From positions 3,635,001-3,699,000 of the forward strand of contig NZ_CP041745.1 of NCBI RefSeq assembly GCF_007556815.1: DNA of 64,000 nt. The letters are read 5' to 3'. The position numbers and the translations under genes are program-made. The notes beneath the pieces are model-generated. The model was given only the letters and a program-made list of their open reading frames with translations, did no database searches and was not told where the DNA came from. Of this stretch, positions 49,145 through 58,713 are shown in pieces (position 1 is the stretch's first letter; the number at the start of each line of letters is the position of its first letter). Origin of the DNA: Paraburkholderia megapolitana. Its GTDB lineage: Bacteria; Pseudomonadota; Gammaproteobacteria; Burkholderiales; Burkholderiaceae.

Positions 49145-50685
49145 GTCGGTTGCAATCTGTGCATGAGCGGTTTCAACGCCGGATAGAGATCCGCATAGAC
49201 GCCGAAGCGCTGCTCATAAAGTTTCTGCCGTTCGGCATCGGGTCGAGCACGCTCAACGAGCGTGATCCAGCCTTGCTGCGCGGCGTCCCGATCGATCAGC
49301 CCCGCACCAAGCGCAGCGAGCAGCGCAGCGCCCATCGCAGCCTCGACGTCCTGCTCGATCGTCAGGACCGGATAGCCCGTGATGTCCGCAATGATCTGCA
49401 TCCACAGATCCGAGTGCGCAGCACCGCCGACCACGATCAACCGTTCATCGAGCGATTGCGCGCCGCGTTGTCCAGCGACGATGTTGTGCTTCAGCGCGAA
49501 CGACACACCTTCCAGTACCGCGCGATACAGATGCGCCCGCGTATGAAAAAGACTCAAACCGATAAATGCACCACTCGCCTTCGCGTCCCACACGGGGCTG
49601 CGCTCGCCCATCAGATACGGCAGGAACAACACGCCGTCGGCGCCGGCCGGAATCTGCTGCGCCGCCTGTTCAAGCAGAACGTGTGGATCGCCATTCGGCG
49701 TGTCGCGCGCGGCCTCGATTTCGGCGTGGCAAAACTGCTCGCGAAACCACGCCACCGACGCACCGGCGGTAATCGCGCCACCGAACACATACAGATCCTG
49801 CTGCCCGTTGAACACGTGCGGCATGCTGATCAAACCATGCCGCGCGTCGACGCTTTGGTTGATGTAGCCCCAGCACATGCTGGTGCCGATCATCGCGACA
49901 TGCTGGCCCGCGCGCGTCGCGCCAGCCGCAAACGTCGCGACTGCCGCATCGACGCCACCCGCGACAATCGGCGTCCCCGCTTCGAGCCCGAGCTGCTCGC
50001 CCCACTGCGACAGCAGGCCACCGACAACCTCCGACGATTCGACGAGCCGCTCCGGCATCATCGTCGCGGGAATGCCGAGCATGTCGAGCGCTTCGTCGGA
50101 CCAGTCGCGCGCGGCAACGTCGTACACGCCGCCGATGTTGCCTGCCGAGCTGTGATCAACCGCGACTTCGCCGGTAAGCAGATAGATCACGTAAGCGTTA
50201 GGTGGCAGAAAGTAGCGTGTCTTTGCCCACACGTCCGGTTGGTGTTCGCGCAGCCACAGCATCTTCGTGTAGCCGTAGTAGCTGTCGACACCGTTACCGG
50301 TGATCGCTTGCAACCGTTCGACGTCGATGTGGCTGCGTACCCATTCCACCTGCTCGGTCGCACGCCGGTCCATCCAGATCAGGCACGCATGCAACGGCCG
50401 CATATCGCGATCGACCGGAATGCCCGAGCCGCCATACAGGCTGCTCACACAGACGGCCTTGATCGATGCTGGCGCAATGCCTTCGGCACGCGCCTTCTCG
50501 ACGCAGCGCGCGATGCACTCGGTCACTGCCTTGAACCACACTGCCGGCTTCTGCTCGGCCCATAACGGCCGCGGCGTGTCCGGCTGATAGCTGCTCGCAT
50601 GCTGCGCAACGATCGTGCCGTGCCGGTCGACGAGCAGCGCTTTCGTGCTTTGCGTGCCGATGTCGACGCCGATGACGTATTCCAT
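49141..50685 (-). CDS. FGGY-family carbohydrate kinase
   Basis: 514-residue two-domain kinase. The N-terminal phosphate-binding loop is YVIGVDIGTQSTKALLVD (about 3-20), GGVDAAVATFAAG lies mid-protein, and VVGGAAHSDLWMQIIADITG near 415 is the FGGY C-terminal signature. It differs clearly from the canonical xylulokinase encoded at 58714. In context it phosphorylates the ketose made by the adjacent dehydrogenase, or the polyol itself as erythritol kinase does. Operon member between the zinc dehydrogenase (51-base gap) and the SDR (4-base overlap). Confidence 0.85.
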   Translation of the reverse strand: MEYVIGVDIGTQSTKALLVDRHGTIVAQHASSYQPDTPRPLWAEQKPAVWFKAVTECIARCVEKARAEGIAPASIKAVCVSSLYGGSGIPVDRDMRPLHACLIWMDRRATEQVEWVRSHIDVERLQAITGNGVDSYYGYTKMLWLREHQPDVWAKTRYFLPPNAYVIYLLTGEVAVDHSSAGNIGGVYDVAARDWSDEALDMLGIPATMMPERLVESSEVVGGLLSQWGEQLGLEAGTPIVAGGVDAAVATFAAGATRAGQHVAMIGTSMCWGYINQSVDARHGLISMPHVFNGQQDLYVFGGAITAGASVAWFREQFCHAEIEAARDTPNGDPHVLLEQAAQQIPAGADGVLFLPYLMGERSPVWDAKASGAFIGLSLFHTRAHLYRAVLEGVSFALKHNIVAGQRGAQSLDERLIVVGGAAHSDLWMQIIADITGYPVLTIEQDVEAAMGAALLAALGAGLIDRDAAQQGWITLVERARPDAERQKLYEQRFGVYADLYPALKPLMHRLQPT

Positions 50686-50736
50686 AGAGTCTCCGTGTAT
50701 GCGCCTCGCGCGCTCGCTTATCTGCCAGGCGCCAGC

Positions 50737-51825
50737 TTAGCGGCCAGGCTTCAGTAGCACCTTGATCGAATCGAGCGAGTTCGCGGTCTTGATCGCTTCA
50801 TCCCATTCTTCGAGCGAGAAGCCGTGCGTGACGATGCCCTTCGAGGTAACAAGGCCGCGCGCAAGCAGGTCGATGGCGATCGGGTAGCAGTAAGGCCCAA
50901 GGTGTGCACCGCGCACGTCGAGTTCCTTGCGGTCGCCGATCACCGACCAGTCCATTGTAGTCTCGCTGCCGAACACGGAAAACTCGACGAAGCGCCCGAG
51001 CTTGCGGATCAGATCCATGCCTTGCGTGACGCCGGCAGGCACGCCGGTGGTCTCGATGTAGACGTCGCAGCCGTAACCCTGCGTTAGCGATTGCACGATC
51101 GCGAGTGCGTCGTCGGACTTCGGATTGATCGTCACGTCGGCGCCGTATTCGCGGGCGAGTGCGAGCCGTTCTTCGACGAGGTCAATCACGACGAGCTTCT
51201 TCGGTGTTTTCAGATGCGCGACCTGGGTCATCATCAACCCGAGCGGGCCGGCACCGGCGATCACCACTACATCGTCGAGCTGGATCTCGCCGCGATTGAC
51301 CGTATGAATCGCACACGCGAGCGGTTCGATGATAGCGGCGTCTTCGAGCGAGATGCCGTCGGGAATCTTATGGACGATGGCTGTCGGCGGAATGCGCATG
51401 TACTCGGCCATGCCGCCGTCCGCGACTTCGCGCTGGAAGCCGAAGATGTTGTGCACTTCGCACATCCAGTACTGTCCCGAGCGGCAGTAACGGCATTTGC
51501 CGCACGGCACGATCTGCTCGGCGATCACACGGTCGCCGACCTGTACATCGAAATGCTCGGCCGCGCCTTCGCCGAGTTCTTCGACGTAGCCGAAGAACTC
51601 GTGGCCCGGAATGACCGGGGCTTTCACCCACGGGCTCGGGCCGCCCCAGAACATTTTTGCGCCGGAGTGGCACTTGCAGTCGCTCGCGCAGATGCCGCAT
51701 GCCGCGATACTGATGACGAGTTCGTGGGCGCGGGCGCGCGGGCGCGTCACCTGCTCGACGCGATAGTCCTTCGGGGCATGACAGACGATTGCCGTCATCT
51801 GTTGCGTCGGATCTTGAGTGCTCAT
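50737..51825 (-). CDS. Zinc-dependent polyol dehydrogenase (erythritol/L-threitol dehydrogenase-like)
   Basis: 362-residue medium-chain dehydrogenase. Catalytic zinc ligands are Cys43 (CGICASD), His75 and Glu76 (GHEF); the structural zinc loop is Cys108/111/114/122. The NAD loop is VVIAGAGPLGLM. Blocks such as EQIVPCGKCRYCRSGQYWMC and GAHLGPYCYPIAIDLL resemble, from memory, the mycobacterial erythritol/L-threitol dehydrogenase rather than sorbitol or threonine dehydrogenases. The start at 51825 drops 24 unconserved residues. It would oxidise the polyol imported by the transporter encoded just upstream. Confidence 0.8.
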   Translation of the reverse strand: MSTQDPTQQMTAIVCHAPKDYRVEQVTRPRARAHELVISIAACGICASDCKCHSGAKMFWGGPSPWVKAPVIPGHEFFGYVEELGEGAAEHFDVQVGDRVIAEQIVPCGKCRYCRSGQYWMCEVHNIFGFQREVADGGMAEYMRIPPTAIVHKIPDGISLEDAAIIEPLACAIHTVNRGEIQLDDVVVIAGAGPLGLMMTQVAHLKTPKKLVVIDLVEERLALAREYGADVTINPKSDDALAIVQSLTQGYGCDVYIETTGVPAGVTQGMDLIRKLGRFVEFSVFGSETTMDWSVIGDRKELDVRGAHLGPYCYPIAIDLLARGLVTSKGIVTHGFSLEEWDEAIKTANSLDSIKVLLKPGR

Positions 51826-51862
51826 TGCATGGCCTTGCTTCGAGAGAGAGGGAAAGAAACGG

Positions 51863-52870
51863 TCATTTCCTGCGGTCGCGGCTGATGTAGATCGCAAGCA
51901 GGATGATTCCGCCCTTGATCACGTTCTGCACATACGGGTTCACGCCGATCATGTTCAGCCCGTTGTTCAGCACACCGAGCAGCAGTGCGCCAACCAGCGT
52001 GCCGACAATCGAGCCGCGGCCGCCGGAGATCGATGTGCCGCCCATTACTACCGCCGCGATCGCATCGAGTTCGAAACCGACACCGGCGTTCGGCTGACCG
52101 CTCATCAGGCGGCCGGTCAGCACGATCGCGGCGAATGCCGATGTGAGACCGGCGATCGAGTACACGAGCAGCTTCACGCGACCGACGCGCACCCCCGAGA
52201 GCCGGGTTGCCTGTTCGTTGCCGCCGATCGCATAGACATAGCGGCCGAACGGCGTCCGTTCGAGCAGTAGCCACGCAAGCGCGTAGATGACGAGCATGAT
52301 CAGCACCGGCGCCTGGATGCCGAACACTTTGCCGTTGCCGAAGAAGCTGATCCAGTCGGGTAGCCCGTCGATCGGATAACCGCCCGTATAAATCAGCGCG
52401 AGACCGCGTGCGATACCCATCGTCGCGAGCGTGACGATGATCGGCGGCATGCCGGCGAACGCGACGAAGAAACCGTTCGCGATACCAAAGCCAAGACCGA
52501 CCGCGATACCGACCGCAAGCGCGGCCACCGCGTTCATGCCGGCCACCATCAACCCCGCGGCGAGCGTGCCGGACAGCGCCATCACCGAGCCGACCGACAG
52601 ATCGATGCCGCCCGTCAGAATCACGCAGGTCATGCCGACCGCGATGATTGCGTTGATCGACACCTGGCGCAGCACGTTCTCGAGATTCGCCGTCGACAGA
52701 AAACTGTCGCTCGCGAACACCATCACGATGCACACGACGATAAGACCGATGAGTGGATAGAACAGCGGCGAGCGTTTCAACGCGGCCCAGCTCGAACTGA
52801 TCGATGCGACGGCGAGCGCCGGCGATGTATCCGTGGTGTCGGGTGAAGAAGAAGGATTAGGCGTGTTCAT
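51863..52870 (-). CDS. RbsC-type sugar ABC transporter permease
   Basis: 335-residue inner-membrane permease of the ribose/xylose/polyol class with 8-10 hydrophobic helices. [30 protein letters not shown] is the family hallmark, [13 protein letters not shown] the cytoplasmic loop, and [23 protein letters not shown] the late block. The start at 52870, with GGAG upstream, is chosen over 52882; it overlaps the ATPase gene end by 14 bases. Works with the next two proteins as one importer. Confidence 0.92.
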   Translation of the reverse strand: MNTPNPSSSPDTTDTSPALAVASISSSWAALKRSPLFYPLIGLIVVCIVMVFASDSFLSTANLENVLRQVSINAIIAVGMTCVILTGGIDLSVGSVMALSGTLAAGLMVAGMNAVAALAVGIAVGLGFGIANGFFVAFAGMPPIIVTLATMGIARGLALIYTGGYPIDGLPDWISFFGNGKVFGIQAPVLIMLVIYALAWLLLERTPFGRYVYAIGGNEQATRLSGVRVGRVKLLVYSIAGLTSAFAAIVLTGRLMSGQPNAGVGFELDAIAAVVMGGTSISGGRGSIVGTLVGALLLGVLNNGLNMIGVNPYVQNVIKGGIILLAIYISRDRRK

Positions 52871-54383
52871 GAGTTGCTCCACGGGTTCCAGCAGTCGCGT
52901 AAGTCATCACAGCGTTCGAATCGATTGCGTCGCCTTCGAGCATCGCTTCGATGCGCCCCTGGCGAAACACGGCGACGCGATCGCACATGCCGACGATCTC
53001 CGGCAGTTCCGACGAAATCATGATGATCGAGTAGCCGCGAGCGGTGAGTTCGCGCATCAGCAGGTAGATCTCCGCTTTCGCGCCGACGTCGATGCCGCGC
53101 GTCGGTTCGTCGAAGATCAGGATGTTCGTGTGATGGTTGAGCCAGCGTGCGATCACCACTTTCTGCTGGTTACCGCCCGAGAGCGTCGCCACCTGGGTAT
53201 GCATCGTCGGGGCTTTGACGCCGACACGCTTCATGATGTCGGCAGTGGCGCGCATTTCGTGACGCCCGTCGATAAAGAAACGGGCGGTGCGATACTTGCC
53301 GAAGTTGTTGATCGAGATGTTCTGCTTGATCGAGAAATCGACGATCAGCCCTTCGGTCTTGCGACTCTCGGGCAGCATGCCGACACCCGCGCGCAGCGCA
53401 TCGGCCGGGTCCGACAGTTTCGCGGCAACACCGCGAATGCGGACATCCTTCACGTGGGCCCTGTCCGCGCCGATCACGGCGAGTGCCGTCTCGGTGCGGC
53501 CCGATCCCACCAGCCCCGCAAAGCCGAGAATCTCGCCTTCGCGCAACGCGAAGCGATTCACCGGACCGTCTTTGTGCAACTGCAACGCGTTGACTTCGAG
53601 CACCGTAGGCGCGTCGGCGCGCAGCACCGGTTTCGGCGGAAAGCTGCTTTCGATGCGACGTCCCACCATCATCTCCACCAGATGCCCGACATCGGTGTCG
53701 GCAACGTCGGTCGTGCCAACATACTGGCCGTCGCGCAGCACCGTGATGCGATCGCAGACCTCGAAAATCTCTTCGAGGTGATGCGAGATGAAAATCATCG
53801 CGACGCCTTGCTGTTTCAGTTCACGCATGATCGCGAACAGATGTTCCGCTTCGGCCGGCGTGAGCGTCGCGGTCGGCTCGTCGAGAATCAGGATGCGTGC
53901 GTCGAGCGACAGCGCCTTGCCGATCTCGACGAACTGCTGCTGAGCAACCGATAGTTCGCGGATCGACACCGTCAGGTCGATCGCGACACCGAGTCGCGCG
54001 AAGATCGCGGCCGCGGAACGACGCATCGCCGCGCGCTCGAGCAGCCCCAACCGGTTGCGCCGCTCGCGGCCGAGAAACATGTTCTCCACCGCGTTCAGAT
54101 ACGGAATCAGGCTGAACTCCTGAAATACGATGCCAACGCCGGCTGCGACCGCATCGTGATAGTTCGCGAACCGACGCTGCTCGCCGTCGATCACGATGGT
54201 GCCTTCGTCCGGCGCGTAGATGCCGCACAGGATCTTCATCAGCGTCGACTTGCCTGCGCCGTTTTCGCCGAGCAGCGCGTGAATCTCGCCGCGCGCGATC
54301 TCAAGATGAATATCCTGCAGCGCTTTCACGCCGGGGAAGCCCTTCGTGATGTGTGCGAGCTGAAGAACAGTATTCGTGTCCAT
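52857..54383 (-). CDS. RbsA-type sugar ABC transporter ATPase (two ABC domains)
   Basis: 508 residues with duplicated ABC domains. Domain 1 has a consensus Walker A ([14 protein letters not shown]) and [15 protein letters not shown] as Walker B. Domain 2 has [16 protein letters not shown], lacking the Lys as in RbsA, and [15 protein letters not shown] as signature. This asymmetric pair is standard for monosaccharide importers (CUT2). It lies between the binding-protein (52-base gap) and permease genes. Confidence 0.94.
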   Translation of the reverse strand: MDTNTVLQLAHITKGFPGVKALQDIHLEIARGEIHALLGENGAGKSTLMKILCGIYAPDEGTIVIDGEQRRFANYHDAVAAGVGIVFQEFSLIPYLNAVENMFLGRERRNRLGLLERAAMRRSAAAIFARLGVAIDLTVSIRELSVAQQQFVEIGKALSLDARILILDEPTATLTPAEAEHLFAIMRELKQQGVAMIFISHHLEEIFEVCDRITVLRDGQYVGTTDVADTDVGHLVEMMVGRRIESSFPPKPVLRADAPTVLEVNALQLHKDGPVNRFALREGEILGFAGLVGSGRTETALAVIGADRAHVKDVRIRGVAAKLSDPADALRAGVGMLPESRKTEGLIVDFSIKQNISINNFGKYRTARFFIDGRHEMRATADIMKRVGVKAPTMHTQVATLSGGNQQKVVIARWLNHHTNILIFDEPTRGIDVGAKAEIYLLMRELTARGYSIIMISSELPEIVGMCDRVAVFRQGRIEAMLEGDAIDSNAVMTYATAGTRGATHEHA

Positions 54384-54435
54384 CTGTACTCCCCTTCGAT
54401 GCCGCGCGCGATACTGCTTGCGCGCGGCGTATACC

Positions 54436-55398
54436 TCACCAGCTGAAACCCTTCGCGTTGTCCTTGTCGATCAGTTTCACGTCGACAGGGATCGCCTTCG
54501 GCACATTGGCGCCCCACTTCTTCGCGAGCGCGATACCGATGGCGATGCGCACCTGGTCGCGCGGAAACTGCGCGGACGTTTCGATGAATTTTGAATTTGG
54601 CTTCTGGATCGCGGCGATCGCTTCCGGCGCGCCGTCGACGCTCGTGAGCTTGATATCCTTGCCCGACGATTCGATCGCGGACAGCGCCCCCATCGAGCCA
54701 CCGTCGTTCACACTGAACACGCCTTTCACGTTCGGATGCGCCTGGATCATGTTCTCGGTGACAGTGAGCGCAGTGGCGCGCTCCTGCTTGCCGTTCTGCG
54801 TGTCGACGATCTTCACGTTGGGAAATTTCGCGAGCGCCGCCTTGCAACCACGCACACGTTCGAGAATCGGCACAACCGGAATGCCATCGAGTATCGCCAC
54901 TTCACCGCTGCCGCCGATCGCCTTCGCAAGGTACTCACACGACATCTGCCCCGCATCGAAATTCTTCGAACCGACGAACGAGTCGACAGGTCCGTTCGCG
55001 TTCGCATCGACGGCGACGACCACAACGCCTGCCTTCTTCGCCGCCGTTACCGCCGACTGGATGCCGGTCGAATCGGTCGGATTCACGAGCAGGATGTCGA
55101 TCTTCTTCTGCAACATGTCCTCGACGTCGCTCACCTGTTTGCTCACGTCGTGATGCGCATCGGTGACGACGACCGTCGCGCCGATCGTCGCGGCGGCTTC
55201 GTTGAGCGCCTGCTGCATCGTCACGAAGTACGGGTTGTTCAGCTCCTGGAAGGTCATGCCGATTTTCAGGGGTGCGGCCTGCGCTGCGGGCATCGCGGCA
55301 AGCGACAGGACGAATGCGGATGCGGCAAGCGCGAGCGCCGTGCGTACTTGCGCGAGCCGCGTGTTCCGCGGGGCGAATGTCGAGGTGGTCTGCGTCAT
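54436..55398 (-). CDS. RbsB-type periplasmic sugar-binding protein
   Basis: 320 residues with a Sec signal (about 1-42, cleavage at AQAA). The body is type-1 periplasmic binding protein: [38 protein letters not shown] and [16 protein letters not shown] 55398, with GGAG upstream, is preferred over the ATG at 55410. It sets the specificity of the importer; neighbours point to a polyol of four or five carbons rather than ribose. Three CACTGA repeats lie just upstream. Confidence 0.9.
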   Translation of the reverse strand: MTQTTSTFAPRNTRLAQVRTALALAASAFVLSLAAMPAAQAAPLKIGMTFQELNNPYFVTMQQALNEAAATIGATVVVTDAHHDVSKQVSDVEDMLQKKIDILLVNPTDSTGIQSAVTAAKKAGVVVVAVDANANGPVDSFVGSKNFDAGQMSCEYLAKAIGGSGEVAILDGIPVVPILERVRGCKAALAKFPNVKIVDTQNGKQERATALTVTENMIQAHPNVKGVFSVNDGGSMGALSAIESSGKDIKLTSVDGAPEAIAAIQKPNSKFIETSAQFPRDQVRIAIGIALAKKWGANVPKAIPVDVKLIDKDNAKGFSW

Positions 55399-55422
55399 GG
55401 TTGTCTCCATTGTTTATGTGAG

Positions 55423-55452
55423 CACTGAGGTGGACACTGATGTAAACACTGA
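55423..55452. repeat. Three CACTGA direct repeats, 12-base period
   Basis: CACTGA starts at 55423, 55435 and 55447, exactly 12 apart; units are CACTGAGGTGGA, CACTGATGTAAA, CACTGAGCGTGA. They lie 25-54 bases before the binding-protein start, in the spacer after the AraC-regulator gene, where an activator site is expected. Confidence 0.55.
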
Positions 55453-55585
55453 GCGTGAGCCCGTCCCTCGCGCTGATGGCAGCACGATGAGCTTTGAAAC
55501 AGTTAGCGATGCGCGTGATGCGCGGGAGGTTCTCGATGCGCTCCATCCAGTCAGCCGCCGATCGGGCCAACGAGAACGCACCGCG

Positions 55586-56617
55586 TCAGGTTGGCGGCCA
55601 GGCCGATGGCGCAACGAGCGCGCGCCCCGGCGGGTGTCCTGCCGGTGCTGTGGCCGGCACGATCGACGGGGCCCCGTCGATGCCCGCCCCACGCGCGGCC
55701 GCATCTTCCGATGCGACACGGCTCGCATCGTTCAGTTGCTGATAGCGGCGGAACTGCGTCGGCGCCATTCCTTTTGCGGCAAGAAACTGCCGGTTGAAAT
55801 TCGACAGGTTGTTAAAGCCCGCCTTAAAACAGATGTCGGTGACGCTCAGTTCGTAATCCATCAGCAACTGGCACGCGAGATTGATGCGCATGCGGTTCAC
55901 GTACTGCACGAACGGCAACCCGGTATGACGACGGAAGTAGCGCGAGAAAGCGCTGACACTCTGACCGGCAAGCTGCGCGAGATCGCCCTCGCGCAAATCG
56001 CCCGACAGATTCTTGCCGATGTACGACAGCGCGTGATTGATGCGCGTCGAGGCGAAGCTCGATGGATCGACCTGATAGGCGGGACTTGCGAGCAGTTCGC
56101 GGTCCGATGCGTCGAGCAGGCACTCGAGCATCGACATGAACAACACGATACGACGCAGACCGCGAGCTTCGAGCAGTTCCATGAAGAGCGGCTGGATCGC
56201 TGCGCTGGTGTGCGGACCAAACGATACGCCGCGCTGTGCATCCGCGAGGAGCGTCTCGAGCGAGCGCCATTCCGGAAAACTTTCCACACAGCGCGCGACA
56301 AAATCCTGGCCGAACTGCACGACGAGATTGCGTTGCGCGATGGTTTCGCCGGACGGCACATCGCTCACCCAGTTGTGCGGCAGGTTCGGCCCCATCAGCA
56401 CGAGATTGCCGGGCACGAAGCTACCGATATGGTCGCCGACAAATATCTTGCCGGACGTCGCGACGATCAGATGGATTTCGAATTCCGGATGAAAGTGCCA
56501 GCGCACCGTGCGGTACGGATAACCGTGCGACCACACCTTGAACGATTCGTCGCGGCGTACGGCCACGAGTTCGAGATCGGGCTGCGTGCTGCCCTCGGAG
56601 CGACGGACGCTTTTCAT
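55586..56617 (-). CDS. AraC-family transcriptional regulator with cupin-like sensor domain
   Basis: 343 residues from ATG 56617; the open frame to 56770 is not conserved-looking. The N-terminal domain (WHFHPEFEIHLI, VGDHIGSFVPGNLVLMGPNLPHNW) is the AraC-type cupin for sugar sensing. The C-terminal double helix-turn-helix runs about 215-315 (INHALSYIGKNLSGDLREGD, then FKAGFNNLSNFNRQFLAAKG). The last 40 residues are low-complexity. Upstream of, and co-directional with, the importer operon, so it is its probable activator; resembles polyol-operon activators such as MtlR. Confidence 0.88.
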   Translation of the reverse strand: MKSVRRSEGSTQPDLELVAVRRDESFKVWSHGYPYRTVRWHFHPEFEIHLIVATSGKIFVGDHIGSFVPGNLVLMGPNLPHNWVSDVPSGETIAQRNLVVQFGQDFVARCVESFPEWRSLETLLADAQRGVSFGPHTSAAIQPLFMELLEARGLRRIVLFMSMLECLLDASDRELLASPAYQVDPSSFASTRINHALSYIGKNLSGDLREGDLAQLAGQSVSAFSRYFRRHTGLPFVQYVNRMRINLACQLLMDYELSVTDICFKAGFNNLSNFNRQFLAAKGMAPTQFRRYQQLNDASRVASEDAAARGAGIDGAPSIVPATAPAGHPPGRALVAPSAWPPT

Positions 56618-57171
56618 ACGACGCACCGCTGCGCACAGCGTGCGCATGCGCGACGCGGGCAGACAGATCCGCACACAGCGGAATGCGCGCCCGGTGTTGC
56701 GATCGAATGGCTCATCTCGTCTTCCTCCATGAAGCGACGCTGACAGCGTGTGTCCGGGTGGGTGTTGCACCGGCTCGCTGCGCGTCGTCCGTTTCCAGCC
56801 TGTATAGCGAAAGTTAGTCGCCGGACGCGTTTGACACTACTGAAAACAACGCTCTCGACCAATACTTTTTTGCATTCGGGTTAATCCTGGCCTCATCGAT
56901 GTCAAATTTTGTGCAACGCAGCAGCTTTCTTCGCCCCGGTCGGCCAGTCGCAGTGCGATTCGGACAAATCCAGCTGAAAAGCCCGTCACGCCGCACTGCG
57001 CCAACGAAACCAGCACGCTCCATCTTGACTTTCAATAGCGCGAATACGATCATTCGTTCATATACGGAGCAAATGCTCAACATTCCGCATCGACTTTCGC
57101 ATCGACCTCAACGACCCCATTAAAAGCGCACGCGCAGGCTGTGCGCCGAAGACAAGACTCTGGAGACGCAC
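56618..57171. other. Divergent spacer between AraC regulator and dalD
   Basis: 554 bases, A+T-richer than the genes from about 56820 to 57090. No credible gene. It must hold promoters in both directions. Small dyads near dalD are CGAAT-N6-ATTCG (57041-57056) and GAGCA-AA-TGCTC (57067-57078). The dalD ribosome site GGAG is at 57162-57165. Confidence 0.55.
57067..57078. promoter_or_regulatory. Short palindrome upstream of dalD, candidate SorC-regulator site
   Basis: GAGCAAATGCTC is a 5-bp-arm dyad 94 bases before the dalD ATG. SorC/DeoR-type regulators bind such palindromes. Short enough to be chance. Confidence 0.35.
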
Positions 57172-58587
57172 ATGAACAGCGTGCAAGGCAGCGGCGCGAC
57201 CGCAAACGTGATCCTGCATATCGGCGTGGGATCGTTTCACCGCGCCCATCAGGCCTGGTACCTTCATCGTCTGAATGCCACCCGGCAGGATGGCGAGCCG
57301 CACTGGTCGCTGTCGGTTGGCAACATCCGCGACGACATGCGCGCGGCACTCGACGCACTGGCAGCCCAGCATGGCGTCTACACGCTCGAAACCGTGACAC
57401 CGCATGGCGAGCGCGCCTACGAAACGATCCGCTCGATCGAGCGCGTGCTGCCGTGGTCCGCGAATCTCGATGCGCTGGTTGAAGCCGGTTCGGATCCTGC
57501 CTGCAAGATCGTGTCGTTTACCGTGACCGAAGGCGGCTATTACCTCGACGAGCATCATCGGCTCGATACCGCGAACCCCGATCTCGCCGCGGATCTCGCC
57601 GGCGCACGCACGACGATCTACGGCGCGCTTGCGGCGATTCTCGAAGCGCGCATGCAGCGCAACGCGGGCCCGGTCACGCTGCAGAGCAGCGACAACCTGC
57701 GCAGCAACGGCGAGCGTTTTCATGCGGGGATGAGCGAGTTTCTCGAGCGGCGCGGTGCGACTGCGCTGCGGCAATGGTTCGATGCGCACACCACGAGCCC
57801 GAACTCGATGGTCGATCGCATCACGCCCCGCCCCACCGACGACGTACGCGAACGCGTCCGTGCCGCGACCGGTTTCGACGACACCTGCCCGGTGATGGGC
57901 GAATCGTTTATCCAGTGGGTCATCGAAGATCGCTTCTGTGCGGGCCGCCCTGCATGGGAGCGGGTCGGCGCCGAACTCGTCGAGTCGGTGCTGCCTTACG
58001 AGGAAGCCAAGATCCGCATTCTCAACGCGACCCATAGCTGCATCGCGTGGGCGGGTACGCTCGTGGGGCTCAGCTACATTCACGAAGGCACGCTCGACGC
58101 GGATATCCGTCAGTTCGCTTACGACTATGTCACGCAAGACGTGATTCCGTGCCTCACACCGAGCCCGCTCGACCTCGCGCGCTACCGCGACGTGGTGCTC
58201 GATCGCTTCAGCAATCCCTACATTCAGGACACCAACCAGCGCGTCGCGGCGGATGGCTTCTCGAAGATCCCCGGCTTCATCGCACCGACGCTTGCCGAAT
58301 GTTTCGCGCGCGGCGCCGAGCCGGCCGCGACAGCGGTACTGCCGGCGCTGTTCTTCCGCTTTCTCGATCGCTGGCAACGCGGCGCGTTGCCTTATGCCTA
58401 TCAGGACGGCGTGATGGACGAACGCGTCGCACGCGGTTTCTTCGCCGGCGACGACCCGCTGCACGCGTTTTGCGCGGATCGTCTGCTGTGGGGCAGCATG
58501 GCCGGAACTGCGGCGCTGGAAACCACCGTGCGTGCTGCGCTCGCACGCGTCGACGAATGGATTACGGTACGCGGCACGCATATCTGA
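57172..58587 (+). CDS. dalD: D-arabinitol 4-dehydrogenase (long-chain mannitol dehydrogenase family)
   Basis: 471-residue NAD-dependent polyol dehydrogenase oxidising D-arabinitol to D-xylulose. [20 protein letters not shown] starts the Rossmann domain, [10 protein letters not shown] follows, and the catalytic set Lys280, Asn285, His288 ([11 protein letters not shown]) keeps the K-x4-N-x2-H spacing of Pseudomonas mannitol 2-dehydrogenase. Downstream xylulokinase favours DalD over mannitol dehydrogenase. GGAG lies before the ATG. First of three co-directional genes. Confidence 0.88.
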   Translation: MNSVQGSGATANVILHIGVGSFHRAHQAWYLHRLNATRQDGEPHWSLSVGNIRDDMRAALDALAAQHGVYTLETVTPHGERAYETIRSIERVLPWSANLDALVEAGSDPACKIVSFTVTEGGYYLDEHHRLDTANPDLAADLAGARTTIYGALAAILEARMQRNAGPVTLQSSDNLRSNGERFHAGMSEFLERRGATALRQWFDAHTTSPNSMVDRITPRPTDDVRERVRAATGFDDTCPVMGESFIQWVIEDRFCAGRPAWERVGAELVESVLPYEEAKIRILNATHSCIAWAGTLVGLSYIHEGTLDADIRQFAYDYVTQDVIPCLTPSPLDLARYRDVVLDRFSNPYIQDTNQRVAADGFSKIPGFIAPTLAECFARGAEPAATAVLPALFFRFLDRWQRGALPYAYQDGVMDERVARGFFAGDDPLHAFCADRLLWGSMAGTAALETTVRAALARVDEWITVRGTHI

Positions 58588-58713
58588 CCTGCACACCCGT
58601 ACGATCCGCTCGCCGCACGCATGCGTTGCGGCGCATCCAGGTCTCATGCCGATGGCGCCATGGGGCAGGTGCGGCTAAAGTAGTGCGTCCCCAACGATGA
58701 TCCTTCCGCGCCC

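Noticed and set aside
48865..50565. 566-codon plus-strand open frame
   Set aside because: Antisense to the FGGY kinase and SDR; Arg-rich shadow.
57058..58647. 529-codon minus-strand open frame
   Set aside because: Antisense to dalD; no motif or ribosome site.
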